From: Saccharothrix ecbatanensis | Lineage (GTDB): Bacteria; Actinomycetota; Actinomycetes; Mycobacteriales; Pseudonocardiaceae | Reading direction: 5' to 3' | DNA length: 64,000 bases | NCBI RefSeq assembly: GCF_014205015.1 | Contig: NZ_JACHMO010000001.1 | Span: forward strand, 5,456,001 to 5,520,000 | In this document: piece after piece, positions 35,289 to 44,053 of the stretch | How positions within the stretch are numbered: position 1 is the first letter of the stretch | Layout of the letters: every line of letters starts with the position of its first letter | Program-made: the position numbers and the translations under genes | Notes under the pieces: model-generated | The model's database searches: none | What the model was told of the DNA's origin: nothing | The model's input: only the letters and a program-made list of their open reading frames with translations

Positions 35289-36131
35289 CGAGCCAGGCTA
35301 CCGCCGCACCGCAAGCCCTGGTGAAGACCGGGGAACACCGACTGAAGATCACCCTTCCGAGCTAACCGGCGATGAATGGGCAACTTTTGGCGGAGGAGCT
35401 GCGTTGCCGGGAAAGAAGGAGGCGGCGGCGCGGCGGGGACAGGTGGGTGAGGCGTCGGGCAGGCGAGGTGGACAGACTGGTCAGGCAGGTGGCTGGTCAT
35501 GCAGGTGGCTGGTCATGCAGGCTGGTCGGACAGGCCCTGGTCGGACGCGGAACACGCACACGGGCCATGGTCGGGCACGGGCACGGGCACGGGTGCGGGT
35601 AACGGGTACGCGTCTGCCAACCTGGTGAGCGTCTGCCAACCTGGTCGGGTCGGACAGCGGATCGGATCGGGCCAGATTGGCAGCCGCCCACCACGGGTCG
35701 GGTCGCGCAGGCACGGCGGTCAGTCAGACACGCGCGGGTCGATCGGACACGCACGGCGGCCGGTCGCGCACGCGCACGAGCCGGTCGGGCGCGCGGGTCG
35801 GTCGGGTCGATCGGGCACGCGCGCGGGTCGGTGGGGTCGATCGGCACGCGCGGGTCGGTCGGGTCGATCGGGCACGCGCGCGGGTCGGTCGGGTGTGTGG
35901 GTCGGCCGGTGCGCGAGCGGGCCGATCGCCGGGCAAGGCGTATAGGGGCTCGGGGCGCAGTTGGGCAGCGCCTGACGGCAGTTGGGCAGCGCCTGACGTG
36001 AGATGGCCGGCCCACAACCCGGCCGGGCAGGCAGCCGGCAGCGCGGGCTGGGCGCGGGCTGGGCGAGCGGTTGCGTTCGTGCACAGGTCGGCGCGAGCGG
36101 GGCACGTCGGTGGTGGTGGGCGTGGGCGGGG
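35289..36131. other. 843-bp gene-free stretch rich in short direct repeats
   Basis: No convincing gene was found. The stretch contains three tandem copies of GGTGGCTGGTCATGCA-like units around 35482-35530. It also has CGGGCA/GGGCAC hexamer runs around 35570-35600, a doubled CGTCTGCCAACCTGGT at about 35610-35642, the 28-30-bp tandem array at 35791-35905, and a doubled CAGTTGGGCAGCGCCTGAC around 35957-35998. ORFs through it have repeat-driven Arg/Gly/Ser-rich translations on both strands. It separates two minus-strand genes. Confidence 0.7.
35791..35905. repeat. 28-30-bp tandem repeat array
   Basis: Three near-identical units, GCGCGGGTCGGTCGGGTCGA plus TCGGGCACGC, occupy 35791-35820, 35821-35849 and 35850-35877. 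A fourth, partial and diverged, copy runs to about 35905. The units are contiguous without unique spacers, so this is a minisatellite rather than a CRISPR array. Confidence 0.8.
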
Positions 36132-37418
36132 CTAGTGGAGGTTGAGTAGGTCGGTTACGTGGACTGGGTGGCCGGTTTCGAAGCTTTGGTTGGCGGCGAA
36201 ACCCGTCAGCAGTGAGAGTGCCCCGTCACGGTGGGTGGCTTGCCGGGCCAGCGGGTCCGGTTGGCCGGGTGGGCCGTACAGGACCTTGGTCATCCGCGCG
36301 TCCGCACCGCCGTGCCCGACGCTGCCGAACTCCAGGGGAACCTCCCGTGCCCGTTCGAACAGTGGCTGGACCGTCAGCCGAGCACTGCCCTCCTCGGGAT
36401 TCGCCTCCTTGCCGTGCACCGCGGGCTGCTGGCCGCTCACCCAACTGTTCTCCACGACCTCCAGTTCCAGCCGCCCCCTACTGCCGTTGACCATCAGCCG
36501 ATAGCCCTCCCACGGCGAGTACGCGGTCAGGTGGTACGTCAGGTTCGCACCGCTCGCATACCTGACCAGCACAGACATGTCGTCCTCAATGGACACACCG
36601 GGCGCGAAGGGGTTCTGGTCCCGCTGGTAACCGTCCTCGTGCTCCGCATCCAAGTACAACCGGCGCAGCCACGGGTCGCGGTCGATGTGCAGGGCGAACG
36701 GGTCGTCCACGGCCTCCGGTGAACCGTGCACCCGACCGTAGGGCCGACCGTTGCCGTGACGTTCGCCGTTCTCCTCCCCGTAGAAGAACAGCCGCCCGTG
36801 CGCGTACACGACCTCCGGCACTGAATCGACCCACCAGTTCAGCAGGTCGAAGTGATGCGTGGCCTTGTGCACCATCAGGCCACCGGAGTTCGCCTTGTCC
36901 CGGTGCCAGCGCCGGAAGTAGTCGGCGCCGTGGCGCACGTCCAGCAGCCACTCGAAGTGCACTGAACCGATCTCGCCCACCGCTCCACCGGTCAGCAGCT
37001 CTCGCACCTTCTCGTGCACCGGGTTGTACCGGTAGTTGAACGTGACGGTGACCTGACCGTCGTTCCGCTCCACCGCGTCGAACACCTTGCCCACGCCGGC
37101 CGCGTCGACCGTCATCGGCTTCTCGGTCACGACATCACAACCCGCGTCCAACGCCTCCACGATGTAGGTGTCGTGGTGCCGATCAACGGTGCAGACGACC
37201 ACCACGTCGACCCGCTCCACCTCGATCATCCGGAGGAAGTCCTCGGCGGCGTACGTCGGCACGGGCCGGGCCAGGCGTTCGTTGTGCACCGCCATGCGAG
37301 TGGGGTTGACGTCGCAGAACGCCACCAACTCCCCCCGCTCCGCGTGCGCGACGATCGCGTCGATGTGCAGCTCCGCCCGCGCACCGGTGCCCACGACCGC
37401 GTAACGCTTGTGTGCCAT
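36132..37418 (-). CDS. Gfo/Idh/MocA family oxidoreductase
   Basis: This 428-residue NAD(P)-dependent sugar or cyclitol dehydrogenase-type protein has an N-terminal Rossmann domain (YAVVGTGARAELHIDAIV; VVVVCTVDRHH; the conserved DVVTEKPMTV with its catalytic-region Lys). Its C-terminal alpha/beta domain contains GGLMVHKATHHFDLLNWW, including the HxxD-type pair of the family. GGAGG 7 nt before the ATG at 37418 fixes the start. A LacI-type operator lies just upstream, suggesting carbohydrate-responsive control. The substrate is unknown. Confidence 0.92.
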   Translation of the reverse strand: MAHKRYAVVGTGARAELHIDAIVAHAERGELVAFCDVNPTRMAVHNERLARPVPTYAAEDFLRMIEVERVDVVVVCTVDRHHDTYIVEALDAGCDVVTEKPMTVDAAGVGKVFDAVERNDGQVTVTFNYRYNPVHEKVRELLTGGAVGEIGSVHFEWLLDVRHGADYFRRWHRDKANSGGLMVHKATHHFDLLNWWVDSVPEVVYAHGRLFFYGEENGERHGNGRPYGRVHGSPEAVDDPFALHIDRDPWLRRLYLDAEHEDGYQRDQNPFAPGVSIEDDMSVLVRYASGANLTYHLTAYSPWEGYRLMVNGSRGRLELEVVENSWVSGQQPAVHGKEANPEEGSARLTVQPLFERAREVPLEFGSVGHGGADARMTKVLYGPPGQPDPLARQATHRDGALSLLTGFAANQSFETGHPVHVTDLLNLH

Positions 37419-37430
37419 GCCAAGCCTCCA

Positions 37431-37444
37431 GGTAAGCGCTTTCC
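37431..37444. promoter_or_regulatory. LacI-family operator upstream of the Gfo/Idh gene
   Basis: GGTAAGCGCTTTCC is a near-perfect palindrome with the central AAGCGCTT typical of LacI/GalR-family operators. It sits 13 bp upstream of the ATG and next to the Shine-Dalgarno. The regulator gene is not in the window. Confidence 0.7.
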
Positions 37445-37487
37445 ACCACCCTAGCCCGCCCGCGCGACACACCGTCAAGCGCGGTTC

Positions 37488-38076
37488 TCACCGGCTGGGC
37501 AGCGACTCCAGGTGCCGACGCAGCACCGCGCGCATGACATCCGGCGTGGTCAGGGAAGGCTGGAGCACCCCGTTCACGGCGAGGCCGTCGAGGAGCGAGG
37601 CCAGCCGTTCGGTCTCCAGCGCCAGGTCCGCCACCCCGCCCTCGGTCAGGATCTTGCCGATCAGCGTCCGCATCCCCGCGTGCAACCGCCGTGCTTCCGG
37701 CTTCAGCGTCGGCCAGGTGCGCGCGGCGGTGACGAAGGCCAGATCTCCGACTCGTCCCTCCGGTCCGGGTCGAGGGGCAGCAGTTCGCCGAGCAGGTTCG
37801 CGACCGCCTGCCGCCGGACCTCGGGCGTCGTCGCGGAACGAGCCTGCCCGGCACGGCCAGCACACGGCGCTCCAACCTGTCGGTGAGTTCCGTGAGCGCG
37901 AACCGGAGCAGGAAGTCGTGGTCGGCGAAGTAGTGCCGGACCGACCCCACGGCGAGGCCGGCCTCGTCGGCGACGTTGCGCAGCGACGCCTGCTCCAGGC
38001 CGTGCCGCCGGACTTCGCGGAACACGGCTTCGGCTACCTCGCGGCGGCGGACATCGGGATCTACGACCTTGGGCAC
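37488..38076 (-). pseudogene. TetR-family regulator broken by two frameshifts
   Basis: The TetR N-terminus (GTG 38076; VAEAVFREVRRHGLEQASLRNVADEAGLAVGSVRHYFADHDFLLRFAL by pattern) reads in one frame to about 37850. The protein then continues in a second frame (QARSATTPEVRRQAVANLLG to DESEIW) and, from about 37738, in a third (LAFVTAARTWPTLKPEARRL to the stop at 37488). Both shifts are in the same direction. The second is explained by loss of four bases from a TGGCTGGCC-type duplication. All three pieces align in order to one TetR protein of about 195 residues. It is either a genuine pseudogene or the result of two sequencing errors. Confidence 0.8.
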
Positions 38077-38086
38077 GGCCCCTTAG

Positions 38087-38191
38087 CACAGTCACGTCAA
38101 AAACGCGTTGACGCTGTCGATCGGGATCGGCCTGCTCGGCGAGGCGATCCCGATCGGCGTGCGTCTGCTGAAATCCGCCCAGAACGCCTAG
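38087..38191 (+). pseudogene. Possible C-terminal remnant of a small membrane protein
   Basis: One frame reads KNALTLSIGIGLLGEAIPIG then VRLLKSAQNA to a TAG at 38189. It is a hydrophobic, protein-like stretch with no start codon and no upstream coding sequence. It lies between the broken TetR gene and a secreted hydrolase gene. It may be the tail of a gene lost when the TetR locus decayed, or chance. Confidence 0.3.
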
Positions 38192-39507
38192 CAGGCCGGG
38201 AAGAGGCGGCGGGTGGTGTTCGGCGCGGTGTAGGCGGCGGGGTCGCTGAAGCGGCAGCCGTAGTCGGGGGCGGCGACGACGGCCGGGTCGTCCACGACGT
38301 CACCGGCGGGCCGGCGGCCGGTGTCGGCCCACGTCACCAGGTCGTCCCACGCCGTGCCCACCTCGGTCGGGCTGAACTCGCAGTGGTTGATCGTGCGGAT
38401 CGCCCGCTGCGCGAGCAGGTGGCCGCGGTCGTTGCGGTCGACGTCCCGCGAGTAGATCTGCTCCATCGAGAACGGCACGAACATGTCGCCCAGCCCGTGC
38501 AGCGACAGCACCGGCGCGGTCGGACGGCCGGCGATGCGGGGCACTTCGGTCAGCTTCGGCGTCAGACGGGCCTTGAGGTTCTGCGGCAGGACGCGCTCGA
38601 CCGACCGGTTCACGTCGACCGGCGCGTTGGGCTCGTACCGGGTCGTCGCGTTGGTCGCGATCTGACCGGGACTTTGGGCCAGCCCTTCCCCCGACGCCGT
38701 GACCGCGAGACCGAACAGGAAGTCCTTCCAGAACGCGAACGCTTGCGCCGAACCCGGACGCGGCCCGCCGCTGCGGTTGGTGACGATGGAGACGAACTGC
38801 GCGCCGCGTTCGTTCGGGGTGCCGGTCAGGCCGAGTTCGGCCTGGATGCGCGGGACGACGGCACTCAGGTAGTCCTGCGGCGCGGGCCACGCGCGGATGC
38901 CGCTGATGGCTTGGGCCACCACGTTGTAGTCGAGGATGAAGTCGAACAGCTCGTGGTCGCCGAGCACACCGCACAGGGGCAGGGCGCCTTTGTAGAAGCC
39001 GGGGAACTGCTCCAGCGACCGGCCGATGACGTGGCCGCCCATGGAGGCGCCCACGATGAACGTGTCCGTCGGTTTGCCGACCAGCTTGTGGAAGTGCTTG
39101 GCCAGGTCGTGCGTGCCGAGGACGCCGGCTTTCACGTCGTAGGTGTTGGCGTAGTAGCTGGACGCGGCCCAGGCGAAGCCCTGGTCGAGGAGCTTCTGGC
39201 GCAGTCCGAAGCCGGGCGGGTCGACAGTGAGGACGGTGCTCGCGCCGCGGTAGCCGTGGGCCCACATGGCGAGGCGGCCGTTCCATCGCGGCGGGACCTC
39301 GATGATGTACGCGGCGTGCTCGTGCACGCCTTGCAGCACCCGTGACGGTTCGCCGCCGACCTGTGCGGGCGGCAGGGGCGGGTTGTTGATCGTGTAGCCG
39401 GGGAGTGGCTGGTCGCCGGGCGGCGATGACGCCATCGCCGGTGGTGCCAGCAGGACCAGGATGAGCGCCAACCCGAAGACCCGTCGCATGCGGGTCATTG
39501 TGCTCAC
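38188..39507 (-). CDS. Secreted alpha/beta hydrolase
   Basis: This exported protein of about 439 residues has a Sec signal peptide (RRVFGLALILVLLAPPAMA) and a hydrolase domain with the nucleophile elbow VGASMGGHVIG, an oxyanion-region MWAHGYRG and an acid-region LHGLGDMFVPF. The catalytic His is probably in the C-terminal NHCEFSP segment. The layout resembles secreted PHB-depolymerase or esterase-like hydrolases; the substrate is unknown. GTG 39507 overlaps the stop of the upstream acetyltransferase (GTGA); ATG 39498 is an alternative start. Confidence 0.82.
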   Translation of the reverse strand: MSTMTRMRRVFGLALILVLLAPPAMASSPPGDQPLPGYTINNPPLPPAQVGGEPSRVLQGVHEHAAYIIEVPPRWNGRLAMWAHGYRGASTVLTVDPPGFGLRQKLLDQGFAWAASSYYANTYDVKAGVLGTHDLAKHFHKLVGKPTDTFIVGASMGGHVIGRSLEQFPGFYKGALPLCGVLGDHELFDFILDYNVVAQAISGIRAWPAPQDYLSAVVPRIQAELGLTGTPNERGAQFVSIVTNRSGGPRPGSAQAFAFWKDFLFGLAVTASGEGLAQSPGQIATNATTRYEPNAPVDVNRSVERVLPQNLKARLTPKLTEVPRIAGRPTAPVLSLHGLGDMFVPFSMEQIYSRDVDRNDRGHLLAQRAIRTINHCEFSPTEVGTAWDDLVTWADTGRRPAGDVVDDPAVVAAPDYGCRFSDPAAYTAPNTTRRLFPAC

Positions 39508-40007
39508 CACCGGAGGTCTGCCACCAGGTCTTCGTGGGTCAACTGGTAGTTCAACGGATAGGTGACCCGGATGACGTCGTCCTCCTCGCGGACCAGCCGC
39601 GCTCCGGGGAACACGCGGGCGACGAGGCGCAGCATCGGTTCGTTGTGGCCGAGGACGTCGCCGTGCAGCTCGGTGTAGCGGAGGTCGGTGGCGAGCCGGC
39701 CGAGGGCGGTGATGAGCCGGGTGCCGACGCCTTTGCGCTGCCACGGGTCGACGACGGCGAGGGCGATCTCGGCGGTGTCGTCGCCGGTCGCGGCCAGGCG
39801 GGCGATGCCGATGGGCGTGCGGTGGCACTCGGCGACGACGGCGGCCTTGCGGTAGCCGTCGAGGTCGGTGAGCTGGCGGCGCATGGTGGCGGTGAGGCGC
39901 GGCATCGGAGCGTGGAACCGCAGGTAGCGGCTCTGCGGGGACAGGCCGTGGAAGACGGTGTCGACCGCCGCACCGGCTTCGGCGGCGTTCAGTTCGCGGA
40001 CTTTCAT
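39504..40007 (-). CDS. GNAT family N-acetyltransferase
   Basis: This is a 167-residue GNAT domain. Motif A is ALAVVDPWQRKGVGTRLITAL, with RKGVGT as the CoA pyrophosphate loop. The N-terminal segment LSPQSRYLRFHAPMPRLT is typical of the Pat-like GNAT domains that also occur in AcsA-regulating acetyltransferases. A doubled palindromic region separates it from the divergent HxlR gene, which may therefore regulate it. Its substrate is unknown. Confidence 0.87.
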   Translation of the reverse strand: MKVRELNAAEAGAAVDTVFHGLSPQSRYLRFHAPMPRLTATMRRQLTDLDGYRKAAVVAECHRTPIGIARLAATGDDTAEIALAVVDPWQRKGVGTRLITALGRLATDLRYTELHGDVLGHNEPMLRLVARVFPGARLVREEDDVIRVTYPLNYQLTHEDLVADLRW

Positions 40008-40023
40008 GGCGCACGCCCCTTGA

Positions 40024-40038
40024 GTTCGGATTCCGAAC
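40024..40038. promoter_or_regulatory. HxlR-type operator in the divergent promoter region
   Basis: GTTCGGATTCCGAAC is a perfect 15-bp palindrome around a central T. A related half-site TTTTCCGAACGC follows at about 40053-40064. The pair lies between the GNAT gene and the hxlR-like gene, fitting autoregulation and control of the divergent gene. Confidence 0.6.
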
Positions 40039-40084
40039 CCTAGCTGGATCCGTTTTCCGAACGCAAGGGGTATTGTCGACTGAC

Positions 40085-40537
40085 ATGGCCCCCGTGAAGG
40101 TTGCCGACGAGCTGTGCACGGTGTCGCTGCCCGCTGCCCTGCTGGGCGAGCGGTGGACGTTGCTGCTGCTGCGGCAGGCGTTCCTGGGCACGCGGCGGTT
40201 CGAGGACTTCCAGGCGGCGATGGACATTTCGCGCAGCGTGCTGACCGAACGGCTGGGCACGCTGGTCGAGGAGGGCATCCTGCGCCGGGAGGCGTACAAG
40301 GACGTGCGGACGCGCTACGAGTACCGGCTCACGGAGAAGGGTCTCGACCTGTACCCGGTGCTGATGGCGCTGCGGAAGTGGGGCGACAAGTGGATGTCGC
40401 CGGACGAGGGCCCATCGTTCGACCTGCACCACCGCTCGTGCGGGGGTGGCGTCGGGGTGCACGTGGCGTGCGACGAGTGCGGCGCCGACCTGACCGCGCG
40501 CGACGTCCGGGTGACGCCGCTGCGCGACCCGAGCTGA
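40085..40537 (+). CDS. HxlR family transcriptional regulator
   Basis: This 150-residue winged-helix protein has the family pattern LLGERWTLLLLRQAFLGTRRFEDFQ and ISRSVLTERLGTLVEEGILRR, followed by the C-terminal TEKGLDLYPVLMALRKWGDKW helix. The tail contains CGGGVGVHVACDECG, with cysteines that could sense redox state or bind metal. It probably controls itself and the divergent acetyltransferase-hydrolase pair. Confidence 0.88.
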   Translation: MAPVKVADELCTVSLPAALLGERWTLLLLRQAFLGTRRFEDFQAAMDISRSVLTERLGTLVEEGILRREAYKDVRTRYEYRLTEKGLDLYPVLMALRKWGDKWMSPDEGPSFDLHHRSCGGGVGVHVACDECGADLTARDVRVTPLRDPS

Positions 40538-40688
40538 GCCGGCTGGCGACCCTGGGTAAACCCACCCGGCGGACCGACCGGCGGACCCGCGCAGAACCGG
40601 CTGCTCTCGGCGGCGACCCGCTCGGCGCGCGTCGGCGCCCGTCAGTGCGGCTCAGTGCGCGGCGGCGTGTCGGCGCGCGCCAGCGCCC

Positions 40689-40831
40689 GTCAGCAGCGCC
40701 CGTCAGCAGCGCCCGTCAGCAGCGCCCGTCAGCAGCGCCCGTCAGCAGCGCCCGTCAGCAGCGCCCGTCAGCAGCGCGCGGCGTCAGTGCGCGGCGTCAG
40801 CGCGCGGCGTCAGCGCGCGGCGTCAGTGCGC
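40689..40831. repeat. 13-bp minisatellite at the 3' end of polA
   Basis: Seven contiguous 13-bp units GTCAGCAGCGCCC (six perfect, the seventh ending GCGC) occupy 40689-40779. Four units of the related GGCGTCAGCGCGC (two with CAGTG) fill 40780-40831. Looser TCAGTGCG/CGCCCGTC copies precede the array from about 40635. The last units include the polA stop codon (40823-40825). The 285-bp space between hxlR and polA holds nothing else recognisable. Confidence 0.9.
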
Positions 40832-43498
40832 GGCGGCGTCCCAGGAACGGCCCACGCCGACCGAGACCTCCATCGTCACCGACAGCTCGTACGCCCGGCC
40901 CATCTGGTCGCGGACGAGGGCCTCTACCTGCTCGCGCTCGCCCTCGGCGATCTCCAGCACCAGTTCGTCGTGCACCTGGAGCAGCATCCGCGACCTCAGA
41001 CCGGACTCCTCCAGCGCACGGAACACGCCCAGCATCGCCACCTTGATGATGTCCGCCGCGCTCCCCTGGATCGGCGCGTTCAACGCCATCCGCTCGGCCA
41101 TCTCCCGGCGCTGCCGGTTGTCGCTGGTCAGGTCCGGCAGGTAGCGGCGCCGGCCGAGGATCGTCTCGGTGTAGCCCTTCTTCCGCGCGTCCTCCACCAC
41201 CGCGTGCAGGTAGTCGCGCACGCCGCCGAACCGGGCGAAGTACGCCTCCTTCTGCTCCCGCGCCTCCGCCGCCGAGATCCGCAGCTGCTGCGCCAGCCCG
41301 TACTCCGAAAGCCCGTACGCCAACCCGTACGACATCGCCTTCACCCGCCGGCGCTGCTCGCCCGACACCTCCGACGTGGGCACCGAGAACGCCCGCGACG
41401 CGACGAACGTGTGCAGGTCCTCCCCGCTGCGGAACGCCTCGATCAGGCCCGCGTCCTCGGACAGGTGCGCCATGATCCGCATCTCGATCTGGCTGTAGTC
41501 GGCCGTCATCAGCTCGCTGTAGCCCGGCCCGACCACGAACGCCTCGCGGATGCGCCGCCCCTCGTCCGTCCGGATCGGGATGTTCTGGAGGTTCGGGTCC
41601 GTGGACGACAGCCGCCCGGTCGCCGCGATCGTCTGGTGGAACGTGGTGTGGATGCGGCCGTCGTCGGCCACCGACTTGAGCAGCCCGTCGACCGTCGACT
41701 TCAGCCTGGTCGTGTCCCGGTGCGCGAGCAGGTGCTGGAGGAACGGGTGCTGCGTGGCCTCGAACAGGTTCTGCAACGCGTCCGCGTCCGTCGTGTACCC
41801 GGTCTTGGTCTTCTTCGTCTTCGGCATCTGGAGCTCGTCGAACAGCACCGTCTGGAGCTGCTTGGGCGAGCCGAGGTTGATCTCCTTGCCGATCACCGAG
41901 TACGCGTCCTGCGCGGCCTGCTTCACGCCCGCCGAGAAGTGCGCCTCCAACGCCGCCAGGTGCTCGGAGTCGATCGCGATGCCGACCGCTTCGACCTCGT
42001 CGAGCACCATCATCAGCGGCAGCTCCAACGACGACAGCAGCGACGCCTGGCCGGTGGCCACCAGCTCGCGGTCCAGCGCGTCGGCCAGCTCGCCCACCGC
42101 GAACGCCCGCACGATGGTCGACGTCGCGACCTTCTCGCGCTCCTCGTCCTCGTCCGCCAGCAGCGACAGCTGGCCGTCGTCCGGCTCCTCCGCGCGCAGC
42201 TCGCGCTTGAGGTAGCGCAGCGCCAGGTCGTCCAGCGCGAACGACCGCTGGCCGGGCCGCACGAGGTACGCCGCCAGCGCCGTGTCGCTGGTGATCCCGC
42301 GCAGCTTCCAGCCACGTGCCCTGAGCTGGCGCAGCGGCAGCTTCAGGTCGTGCGCCGCCTTCGGCACCGACTCGTCGGCCAGCCACGCGGCCAGCGCATT
42401 CTCGTCTTCCTCGGTCAGCGACGCGACGTCGACGTACCCGCCCTCGCCGCCGACCGCCGCGAGCGCCAGCCCTTCGATCTCGCCGGCGGACGAGCGGAAC
42501 GCGACGGAGACCCGGCCGGACCGGGCGTGCGCGTCGAGCCACGACGCCAGCGTGCCGACCGGCACCGCGCCGCCGCTGACCGTGAAGCCCTCGTCGGCCT
42601 CCGGCTCGGCGGTGGACAGGGTGGAGAACAGCCGGTCACGCAGGACCCGGAACTCCAGCTCGTCGAACAGCCGGTGCACCGCGTCCCGGTCCCACGGCCT
42701 GGCTTCGAGGTCGGCCGGGCCGAGGGGCAGCTCGACGTCCTTGACCAGCTCGGTGAGCTGCCGGTTCAGCATGATGTTGGACAGGTTCGCGCGCAGCGCG
42801 TCGCCCACCTTGCCGGCCACCTCGTCGACGTGGTCGATGAGGCCGTCGAGCGAGCCGAACTGGGTGAGCAGCTTCACGATCGTCTTCGGGCCGACGCCGG
42901 GCGTGTTCGGCAGGTTGTCCGACGAGTCGCCGCGCACCGCCGCGTAGTCGGCGTACAGCTCGGGCGGCACGCCCTGCTTCTCCAGCACCAGGTCGGGGGT
43001 GTACCGGGCCATCTCGGACACGCCCTTGACCGGGTACAGCACCGTCACCTTGTCCGTGACCAGCTGCAACGCGTCCCGGTCGCCGGTACAGATCAGCACC
43101 TCGAAGCCCGCCGCCGTCGCCTGGGTGGTGAGCGTGGCGATCAGGTCGTCGGCCTCGTAGTTGTCCTTCGAGAGCGCCGGGATGGAAAGCGTGCCGAGCA
43201 CGTCCTCGATGAGGCTGACCTGGCCGCGGAACTCCTGCGGTGTCTCGCTGCGGCCGGCCTTGTACTCCGCGTAGGCCTCGCTGCGGAACGTCTTGCGCGA
43301 GACGTCGAACGCCACCGCGATGTGGGTGGGCTTCTCGTCGCGCAGCAGGTTGATCAACATCGAGGTGAAGCCGTAGACCGCGTTGGTGGTCTGGCCCGTG
43401 CCGGTCTGGAAGTTCTCCTTGGGCAGCGCGAAGAACGCCCGGTAGGCCATCGAGTGGCCGTCGACCAGCAGCAGACGGGAGGCTTCTGAAGTGCTCAC
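40823..43498 (-). CDS. polA: DNA polymerase I
   Basis: This 891-residue family A polymerase functions in gap filling and Okazaki fragment maturation. The N-terminal 5'-3' exonuclease (about 1-290; LLLVDGHSMAYRAFFALP, NYEADDLIATLTTQA) is intact. The 3'-5' exonuclease-like domain (about 305-480) has VSVAFRSS where active enzymes carry the DxE metal ligands, so proofreading is probably absent, as in other actinobacterial PolA. The polymerase domain shows motif A (TADYSQIEMRIMAHLSE) and motif C (LLQVHDELVLEI). The start is GTG 43498, chosen to begin just before the conserved RLLLVDGHS. The last codons run into a 13-bp minisatellite. Confidence 0.96.
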   Translation of the reverse strand: MSTSEASRLLLVDGHSMAYRAFFALPKENFQTGTGQTTNAVYGFTSMLINLLRDEKPTHIAVAFDVSRKTFRSEAYAEYKAGRSETPQEFRGQVSLIEDVLGTLSIPALSKDNYEADDLIATLTTQATAAGFEVLICTGDRDALQLVTDKVTVLYPVKGVSEMARYTPDLVLEKQGVPPELYADYAAVRGDSSDNLPNTPGVGPKTIVKLLTQFGSLDGLIDHVDEVAGKVGDALRANLSNIMLNRQLTELVKDVELPLGPADLEARPWDRDAVHRLFDELEFRVLRDRLFSTLSTAEPEADEGFTVSGGAVPVGTLASWLDAHARSGRVSVAFRSSAGEIEGLALAAVGGEGGYVDVASLTEEDENALAAWLADESVPKAAHDLKLPLRQLRARGWKLRGITSDTALAAYLVRPGQRSFALDDLALRYLKRELRAEEPDDGQLSLLADEDEEREKVATSTIVRAFAVGELADALDRELVATGQASLLSSLELPLMMVLDEVEAVGIAIDSEHLAALEAHFSAGVKQAAQDAYSVIGKEINLGSPKQLQTVLFDELQMPKTKKTKTGYTTDADALQNLFEATQHPFLQHLLAHRDTTRLKSTVDGLLKSVADDGRIHTTFHQTIAATGRLSSTDPNLQNIPIRTDEGRRIREAFVVGPGYSELMTADYSQIEMRIMAHLSEDAGLIEAFRSGEDLHTFVASRAFSVPTSEVSGEQRRRVKAMSYGLAYGLSEYGLAQQLRISAAEAREQKEAYFARFGGVRDYLHAVVEDARKKGYTETILGRRRYLPDLTSDNRQRREMAERMALNAPIQGSAADIIKVAMLGVFRALEESGLRSRMLLQVHDELVLEIAEGEREQVEALVRDQMGRAYELSVTMEVSVGVGRSWDAAAH

Positions 43499-43563
43499 GC
43501 CGGCGAGTCTAGGGTGAGGGTCCGACACTTCTGCACCGAGTGGAGCAACCGAGTGGAGCGCAC

Positions 43564-43986
43564 GTGACGTCAGCACCCGAGGACATGCCCGGCGCCGACC
43601 ACGACGCCGACCACGAGCAGCTGACCTCGAAACTCGGCATCGAGATCACCCATTGGGATGCCGATCGGCTGGTCGGGACGATGCCCGTGAAGGGCAACCG
43701 GCAGCCGTACGGGCTGCTGCACGGCGGCGCGAACGCGGTGCTGGCGGAGACCCTGGGCTCGGTCGCGGCGGCCATGCACGCGGCGCCGGAACGGCTGGCG
43801 GTGGGGCTGGAGCTGTCCTGCACGCACCACCGGGGCGTCACGGAGGGTGTCGTCACGGGTGTGTGCACGCCGATCCACCGCGGTCGCAGCACCGCCACCT
43901 ACGAGATCGCGATCACCGACGAGCAGGGGCGGCGCGCGTGCACGGCCCGGCTCACGTGCTTCCTCAAGGATGCCCCTAAAGCGTGA
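43564..43986 (+). CDS. Hotdog-fold thioesterase (PaaI/MenI-like)
   Basis: This 140-residue hotdog domain has the signature YGLLHGGANAVLAETLGSVAA (HGG turn and catalytic-helix Glu). It would hydrolyse acyl-CoA or aroyl-CoA thioesters. The start is GTG 43564 with GGAG 5 nt upstream. It is divergent from polA, an arrangement also found in mycobacteria (thioesterase next to polA). The substrate is unknown. Confidence 0.9.
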   Translation: MTSAPEDMPGADHDADHEQLTSKLGIEITHWDADRLVGTMPVKGNRQPYGLLHGGANAVLAETLGSVAAAMHAAPERLAVGLELSCTHHRGVTEGVVTGVCTPIHRGRSTATYEIAITDEQGRRACTARLTCFLKDAPKA

Positions 43987-44053
43987 ATGTGCGGTCCGGC
44001 TCCCCGCCGGCGTGGAACACCCGGAGTGGGGAACCCGTGGAGTGGAGGTGGGC

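Noticed and set aside
35499..36135. Two overlapping plus-strand frames of about 150 codons
   Set aside because: Both translate to repeat-driven Gly/Arg/Ser-rich sequence with no start signals and no domain; they follow the tandem repeats rather than a protein.
40689..40831. Possible CRISPR array
   Set aside because: Units are only 13 bp and contiguous, with no unique spacers and no cas genes; it is a minisatellite.
40655..43489. 944-codon plus-strand frame opposite polA
   Set aside because: Antisense to an intact DNA polymerase I and starts in the minisatellite.
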